From an uncultured Gammaproteobacteria bacterium (GTDB lineage Bacteria; Pseudomonadota; Gammaproteobacteria; PS1; Pseudothioglobaceae), in contig CACDVH010000016.1 of NCBI GenBank assembly GCA_902556205.1, positions 1 to 35,043 of the forward strand: a stretch of 35,043 bases of DNA. The letters run 5' to 3'. Under the pieces are notes generated by a model that was given only the letters and a program-made list of their open reading frames with translations, was not told the origin of the DNA and searched no databases. This document shows, in pieces, positions 30,250 to 35,043 of this stretch (the first letter of the stretch is position 1; each line of letters begins with the position of its first letter). Made by a program: the position numbers and the translations under genes.

Positions 30250-31291
30250 TACTAGAACCAATACTCCTGTTTGGTTAATTGCATTACTTCCAATTCTCTC
30301 TATTGGAGTTGCTTTCATTATTGGAGCCTGTTTTATACTCTGGGCAGGAGAATCCCCATTTAAGGCTTATGCGGCTTTAATTAAGGGCTCTTTAGGTTCA
30401 ACTTTTGCCATTACAGAATCCTTAGCTAGGGCAACCCCATTAATATTTACTGGCTTAGCTGCTGCTGTTGCATTTCGAGCAAAATTTTGGAATATTGGAG
30501 CAGAAGGTCAATTATATTGTGGTGCTATGGCTGCTACCCTAGTTGGGACAGGAGTGATTGATCTTCCTGCGCCCATCATGATACCCATGCTGTTTATTGC
30601 TGGCGCAGTAGCAGGCTGTTTAATTCTATTAGTGCCAGTTGTTCTAAAAACCCATATGAAAGTGGATGAAGTAGTCACTACCCTTTTGCTTAATTTTGTA
30701 ATTCTACTATTTGTAAATATGTTGCTTGAAGGTCCGTGGAAAGACCCTATGGCTATGGGGTGGCCTCAGGCTGCTAGGATTATTGATAATGGTGTTCTTC
30801 CCACCATTGTCGCTAAAAGTAGATTGCACCTTGGAATAATCGTTGCTTTGATAATGTCAGTTTTAATGTGGGCTATTCTTCGCTTTACCGTTTGGGGTTA
30901 TGAAATTAGGGCAGTTGGTCATAATCAGCAAGCCTCAACTTTTTATGGAATATCAATTAATAAGTCAGTACTAATGGTCGCCCTTTTTAGTGGGGGTTTA
31001 GCTGGTATGGCTGGAGTAAGTGAGGTAGCCGGATTAAAAGGTTATTTGACTCTAACTTTGTCTCCAGGTTTTGGTTACACAGGTATAGCTGTTGCAATGC
31101 TAGCTCAGCTGCACCCAATAGGGGTCATTATTTCAGCTATATTTTTAGCTTCAATTTATGTCGGTGCTGATGCAATGAGTCGAACAATTGACATACCAAA
31201 CTATATTGCAGATATTCTAGTTGCTATATCTTTGTTGTCGGTTCTAGTCGGAGCAATGTTGACTCGTTATCGTATTGTATGGGGTAAATAA
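30239..31291 (+). CDS. ABC transporter permease 1, BPD_transp_2 family
   Basis: This is an inner-membrane permease of the BMP-type importer with about eight to ten hydrophobic segments. The family marker FRAKFWNIGAEGQLY lies near residue 77; VDEVVTTLLLNFV and GLAGMAGVSEVAGLKGYL are further conserved loops. I prefer the ATG at 30239 (350 residues, 11-nt overlap with the ATPase gene) over a GTG at 30233. It ends 2 bp before the second permease. Confidence 0.9.
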   Translation: MRINTRTNTPVWLIALLPILSIGVAFIIGACFILWAGESPFKAYAALIKGSLGSTFAITESLARATPLIFTGLAAAVAFRAKFWNIGAEGQLYCGAMAATLVGTGVIDLPAPIMIPMLFIAGAVAGCLILLVPVVLKTHMKVDEVVTTLLLNFVILLFVNMLLEGPWKDPMAMGWPQAARIIDNGVLPTIVAKSRLHLGIIVALIMSVLMWAILRFTVWGYEIRAVGHNQQASTFYGISINKSVLMVALFSGGLAGMAGVSEVAGLKGYLTLTLSPGFGYTGIAVAMLAQLHPIGVIISAIFLASIYVGADAMSRTIDIPNYIADILVAISLLSVLVGAMLTRYRIVWGK

Positions 31292-31293
31292 TA

Positions 31294-32241
31294 ATGATGG
31301 AATTATTTGAAATGATGTTAACAACAAGTTTATGGGCTGCCGTAATCAGAATTGCAACCCCATTAATTTTTGCTACATTGGGTGAGTTAATTTGTGAGCG
31401 TGCAGGTGTATTAAATCTTGGTATAGAAGGCATTATGACAATTGGAGCAATGGCTGGTTGGATATGGGTTTATCAAGGTGGAGATCTATGGGGTGGGATT
31501 ATATTTGCTGCAATTGTTGGAATGATCTTTGGTTTTCTTCATAGCATACTGGTCGTCTATCTTGGTTTGTCACAACACGTGAGTGGAATTGGAATTACCT
31601 TGCTTGCCTCATCAATAAGTTACTATGCTTACACTTTACTCATTCCATTCAGTACAACACCTCCAAAGATTGTGCCATTTAGCGCATTTGAAGTTCCAAT
31701 CTTGTCATCAATTCCAATCTTAGGACAGGCCTTATTTCACCAATCAGCATTGACATACTTATCCTATGTACTAGTCATTGTTACGTTCTTTGTGCTTTAT
31801 AAAATGCCTATTGGTTTAACAATTAGGATGGCAGGAGAGAATCCAGTAGCCAATGAAGCACAAGGTATTAACGTTCTTCTAATAAGAACTGGAGCAGTAA
31901 TGGTTGGAAGTGCCATGATGGCAATTGGTGGAGCGTTTTTAACTATGTCTGCATTTGATGCATTCTATTTTGGAATGATTAATGGTCGGGGCTGGATCTG
32001 TATTGCGCTTGTAATTTTTGCCTCTTGGAGGCCAGGCAAAGCATTCTTAGGGGCAATTTTATTTGCTTTATTTGAAGCCCTCCAGGTCAGGGCACAACTG
32101 ATTGGCGCCGATGTCATTCCTTACCAAATATTTTCGATGATGCCATACTTTCTTAGTATACTTGCGATGATGCTTGTGGCTCGAAAAGCAGCCTATCCCA
32201 AAGCATTACTTGTTCCATTTAGACAAGGAGACCGTATCTAA
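31294..32241 (+). CDS. ABC transporter permease 2, BPD_transp_2 family
   Basis: This is the partner permease, 315 residues with multiple membrane segments. The diagnostic loop is CERAGVLNLGIEGIM (about 34-48), where permease 1 has NIGAEGQ; a late FASWRPGKAFLGAILFALFEAL segment is also typical. ATGs at 31294 and 31297 are both possible; no Shine-Dalgarno sequence helps choose. The stop shares a base with the deaminase start (TAATG), so transporter and enzyme are translationally linked. Confidence 0.9.
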   Translation: MMELFEMMLTTSLWAAVIRIATPLIFATLGELICERAGVLNLGIEGIMTIGAMAGWIWVYQGGDLWGGIIFAAIVGMIFGFLHSILVVYLGLSQHVSGIGITLLASSISYYAYTLLIPFSTTPPKIVPFSAFEVPILSSIPILGQALFHQSALTYLSYVLVIVTFFVLYKMPIGLTIRMAGENPVANEAQGINVLLIRTGAVMVGSAMMAIGGAFLTMSAFDAFYFGMINGRGWICIALVIFASWRPGKAFLGAILFALFEALQVRAQLIGADVIPYQIFSMMPYFLSILAMMLVARKAAYPKALLVPFRQGDRI

Positions 32242-33518
32242 TGTTTGACTTACTGATTAAAAACGCTAATCTTCCAGGTGATCGAAAGAATTTTGATATT
32301 GCAATTCAAAATAAAAAAATAGTAGCCCTTGATAGAAACATTGATGGTGATGCATCACATACAATTGATGCGTCTGACCAATTAGTCTCACCAAGCCATG
32401 TAGATAGCCATTTCCATCTAGATGCTACTCTGACTCTTGGTCAGCCTAGATTTAATGAGAGTGGAACATTACTCGAGGGAATTCAGCTATGGGACGAGCT
32501 TAAGCCCCATTTAACTTTAGAGCTAATAAAAAAACGAGCTAGAAAGCTATGTCATTGGGCTATAGCAAATGGATGTCTTGCAATTAGAAGCCATGTGGAC
32601 ATCAGCGATGATCGCTTGTTAGCTGTAGAAGCACTACTGGAATTAAAAAAAGAAATGCAGGATTGGATTGAAATTCAACTTGTAGCGTTTCCCCAAAATG
32701 GATATTTACGCTATAAAAATTCTATTCAAAACTTGGATAGAGCCCTAGAAAAAGGGGTAGATGTGGTTGGCGGTATTCCACACTTTGAGAGGACTATGAG
32801 TGAGGGGGCTCAATCGATAAGGATGTTGTGTGAAATTGCTGAAAAACGTGGCTTGCTAGTTGATATGCATTGCGATGAGTCTGATGATCCAATGTCAAGA
32901 CATGTAGAAACTTTAGCTTTTGAAACTCAACGATTAGGTCTTCTTGGAAGAGTTGCTGGTTCACACTTAACCTCAATGCATTCAATGGACAATTATTACG
33001 TCAGTAAATTAATGCCCTTAATGAGAGACGCTGACTTACAAGTCGTAGCTAATCCATTGATCAATATTACCCTTCAAGGGCGACATGATCAATATCCTAA
33101 GAGAAGAGGAATGACTCGAGTAAAGGAGTTATTAAGAAATAATATTAATGTTGCTTTTGGGCATGATTGCGTTATGGATCCTTGGTACAGTCTTGGTAAA
33201 CATGATATGTTAGAGGTTGCTCATATGGGGCTTCATGTTGGACAAATGACAGGCATTCAAGAAATGAATCAAATGTTTCAAGCAATTACCACTAATGGCG
33301 CCAAAGTAATGCAGCTAGATAATTACGGTCTTGAAGTTGGCTCTGATGCTAATTTAGTTGTACACCAGGCCAAAAACCCAATCGATGCAATCAGATTATC
33401 CAATGCGCGTCTATTTGTAATTCGTAATGGTCAAATTATTGCTAAGGCCAATCCTAATCAAAGCGAATTATTATTTGATACAAAAAAAGAAACAAATGTT
33501 ATAGATTGGACCCTTTAA
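32241..33518 (+). CDS. codA: CodA-like cytosine deaminase family amidohydrolase
   Basis: This 425-residue metal-dependent amidohydrolase closely follows E. coli CodA, which deaminates cytosine to uracil. Metal and catalytic residues align with a constant offset of four: H57/H59 (SHFHLD; CodA H61/H63), Q152 (FPQNG; Q156), H210/E213 (HCDESDD; H214/E217), H242 (SHLTSMH; H246) and D309 (GHDC; D313). The residue equivalent to CodA D314 is cysteine (C310), a position known to affect substrate choice, so a related amino-pyrimidine or another base is possible. AAGGAG lies 10 nt upstream of the ATG. Coupling to the BMP importer implies it acts on the imported compound or its product. Confidence 0.88.
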   Translation: MFDLLIKNANLPGDRKNFDIAIQNKKIVALDRNIDGDASHTIDASDQLVSPSHVDSHFHLDATLTLGQPRFNESGTLLEGIQLWDELKPHLTLELIKKRARKLCHWAIANGCLAIRSHVDISDDRLLAVEALLELKKEMQDWIEIQLVAFPQNGYLRYKNSIQNLDRALEKGVDVVGGIPHFERTMSEGAQSIRMLCEIAEKRGLLVDMHCDESDDPMSRHVETLAFETQRLGLLGRVAGSHLTSMHSMDNYYVSKLMPLMRDADLQVVANPLINITLQGRHDQYPKRRGMTRVKELLRNNINVAFGHDCVMDPWYSLGKHDMLEVAHMGLHVGQMTGIQEMNQMFQAITTNGAKVMQLDNYGLEVGSDANLVVHQAKNPIDAIRLSNARLFVIRNGQIIAKANPNQSELLFDTKKETNVIDWTL

Positions 33519-33597
33519 TAATGAAAACATAGTAACGAGTTGATAAGCTATATTGCTATGTTAATGGCTTTAATCCTTAGTTGATAGGAGTATGGAA

Positions 33598-34917
33598 ATG
33601 ACAAAAAATAATTCTAAATTTTATGATGCGCACTGGATGCCATATAGTGGCAATAGAGAATTTAAAGCAAACCCCCGGATTATAGTTTCTGCAAAAGGTA
33701 CTTACTTCACTGATGATAAAGGAAGAAAAATATTTGATGGCTTATCAGGCCTATGGACTTGTGGAGCCGGACATTCACGTCCTGAAATTATTGAAGCTGT
33801 CAGTAAACAAATTGAAACATTGGATTACTCTCCTGCATTTCAATTTGGTCATGAAAAATCATTTGAGTTGGCTAATAGAATAATTGAATTTACTCCAAAA
33901 GGTTTAGATCGTGTCTTTTTTACCTGTTCTGGCTCAGAGGCGGTAGACAGCGCACTTAAAATTGCTCGAGCTTACTGGAGACAGAAAGGCAGAACTGGTA
34001 AAACTCGTTTAATTGGAAGAATCAAGGGCTACCATGGCGTCAATTTTGGAGGAATCAGTGTTGGTGGTATTGGTCCAAATAGAGAAATGTTTGGACAAGG
34101 TATTGAGGCTGATCATTTATCAGCAACGTGGCTCCCAGAAAACCATTTCAGCAAAGGCCAACCTAAAGCTGGAGAGCATTTAGCAGACGAACTATCAAGC
34201 AAAATATTACTACATGGCGCTTCTAATATTGCTGCCGTTATTGTTGAACCAATGGCGGGCTCTGCTGGAGTATTTCCTCCACCAATAGGTTATTTAGAAA
34301 AGTTACGTAAAATCTGTGATGCCAATGATATTCTATTAATTTTTGATGAAGTTATAACCGCTTTTGGCCGCATGGGAGCAAAGACAGGTGGTGAGGCATT
34401 TGGGGTTACTCCTGATATAATGACCTTTGCAAAACAGGTCAGCAATGGAAGTCAGCCAGTTGGCGGTGTAGTTGTTAATGATAATATTTATGAAACATTT
34501 ATGGACACTACGGCCCCAAATTATTTGATTGAATTATTTCATGGGTATACCTATTCAGCTCATCCGGTGGGGTGTGCCGCTTCAATTGCGAGTTTAGATA
34601 TACTGCAAAATGAAAACTTGGTTGAGCGAGTGAAAAAAATGAGTCCAATATTTGAAAAAGAACTTCATAGCCTCAAGGGCCTTCAGTATGTTGCAGATAT
34701 TCGAAATTATGGATTGGCTGGCGGTATTACTATTGAGTCTGCTAAAAATGAACCCGCATTAAGGCCTTATCAAATTGCAATGAAATGTTGGGATAAAGGA
34801 TTTTATGTTCGATATGGTGGAGACACTATTCAATTAGGCTTGCCTTTTATTGTTTCTGAAAAACAAATAAAGGATGTTGTTGGAGCTATATCTGACTCGA
34901 TTAAAGAACTACATTAA
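33598..34917 (+). CDS. Class III aminotransferase, beta-alanine:pyruvate (omega-amino acid) type
   Basis: This PLP enzyme probably moves the amino group of beta-alanine (or a similar omega-amino acid) to pyruvate, giving malonate semialdehyde. Signatures: DAHWMPYSGNREFKANPRI at the N-terminus, DGLSGLWTCGAGH (about 47-59), SGSEAVDSALK (111-121), D250 (IFDEVITAFGR) and PLP lysine K279 (TFAKQVSNGSQPVG). The ribosome site decides the start: AGGAG at 33586-33590 is one base from an ATG at 33592 but 7 nt from the ATG at 33598, so 33598 (439 residues) is the better start. The next gene, an MmsA-type dehydrogenase, is the usual partner. Confidence 0.9.
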   Translation: MTKNNSKFYDAHWMPYSGNREFKANPRIIVSAKGTYFTDDKGRKIFDGLSGLWTCGAGHSRPEIIEAVSKQIETLDYSPAFQFGHEKSFELANRIIEFTPKGLDRVFFTCSGSEAVDSALKIARAYWRQKGRTGKTRLIGRIKGYHGVNFGGISVGGIGPNREMFGQGIEADHLSATWLPENHFSKGQPKAGEHLADELSSKILLHGASNIAAVIVEPMAGSAGVFPPPIGYLEKLRKICDANDILLIFDEVITAFGRMGAKTGGEAFGVTPDIMTFAKQVSNGSQPVGGVVVNDNIYETFMDTTAPNYLIELFHGYTYSAHPVGCAASIASLDILQNENLVERVKKMSPIFEKELHSLKGLQYVADIRNYGLAGGITIESAKNEPALRPYQIAMKCWDKGFYVRYGGDTIQLGLPFIVSEKQIKDVVGAISDSIKELH

Positions 34918-34931
34918 AGGAGAATGAAGAA

Positions 34932-35043
34932 ATGAAGGTAATAAAGCACCTTATTAATGGTGAAATTGTATCAATGGGCGATCCTACTCAAAATGTCTAT
35001 AACCCCTCTACTGGCGAGGTAAGCAAGCAAGTAGAAATAGCTT
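34932..35043 (+). CDS. mmsA: Start of MmsA-type (methyl)malonate-semialdehyde dehydrogenase, cut by the window end
   Basis: Only the first 37 codons are present. They read MKVIKHLINGEIVSMGDPTQ and then NVYNPSTGEV, the typical N-terminus of aldehyde dehydrogenases of the MmsA/IolA group, which convert malonate or methylmalonate semialdehyde to acetyl- or propionyl-CoA. AAGGAG (34917-34922) lies 9 nt before the ATG and overlaps the stop of the aminotransferase. Gene order aminotransferase-mmsA supports beta-alanine breakdown. The remaining sequence, including the catalytic cysteine, is outside the window. Confidence 0.75.
   Translation, partial: MKVIKHLINGEIVSMGDPTQNVYNPSTGEVSKQVEIA

Noticed and set aside
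33526-33562. Inverted repeat AACATAG/CTATGTT between codA and the aminotransferase gene
   Set aside because: Seven pairs around a 23-nt loop with no T-run; too weak to call a terminator, though the 79-bp gap may still hold a promoter.

Overview
The window is about 35 kb of an AT-rich, tightly packed bacterial chromosome. Gene content points to a gammaproteobacterium: NfuA of the E. coli two-domain type, DksA, WaaA, a 416-residue NADP-type isocitrate dehydrogenase and biosynthetic IlvA. Low GC, very short intergenic spaces and many overlapping start/stop codons suggest a streamlined marine lineage. The SUP05/Thioglobaceae group is my best guess; this is inference from overall character, not from a marker gene.

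Left half (1-16.1 kb) is housekeeping. It opens with the 3' part of a nitroreductase, a small membrane-anchored coiled-coil protein and hemB on the minus strand, then divergent thiC, then waaA on the minus strand. A plus-strand chain follows: obgE-proB-folK-panB-panC-nfuA (starts overlap stops), then a histone-deacetylase-fold hydrolase and thiL. dksA is convergent to thiL. Next come ilvA, a RimI-type acetyltransferase, icd, a tRNA-Asn(GTT) with a clear promoter and terminator, and a DUF4442 hotdog protein.

Right half (16.1-35.0 kb) is transport and catabolism. Section A (16.1-26.2 kb) looks like an organophosphate (glycerol-3-phosphate type) locus. A DeoR/GlpR-family regulator heads a minus-strand operon with a UgpCBAE-type ABC importer and a translationally coupled endonuclease/exonuclease/phosphatase-fold hydrolase. 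Divergently transcribed are a HAD phosphatase, FAD-dependent GlpD and a Na/Pi cotransporter-PhoU protein, all overlapping. The intergenic region carries repeated TGTTCATWTGAA operator-like elements. Together these could import a phosphate ester, cut or dephosphorylate it, oxidise glycerol-3-phosphate and expel surplus phosphate. Section B (26.2-27.4 kb) is a lone PhaA/AtoB-type thiolase. Section C (27.5 kb to the end) is a BMP-family nucleoside/nucleobase ABC importer, a CodA-like cytosine deaminase, a beta-alanine:pyruvate-type aminotransferase and the start of an MmsA-type CoA-acylating semialdehyde dehydrogenase. This fits pyrimidine uptake and conversion towards beta-alanine, malonate semialdehyde and acetyl-CoA. 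Its leader contains a TTGACA -35 element, competing inverted repeats and a 14-bp hairpin followed by six Ts just before the first gene. This is a candidate attenuator or riboswitch and the most novel-looking signal in the window.

I saw no rRNA, CRISPR array, insertion sequence, integrase or phage gene. Comparisons with E. coli proteins are from memory, not from alignments run here.
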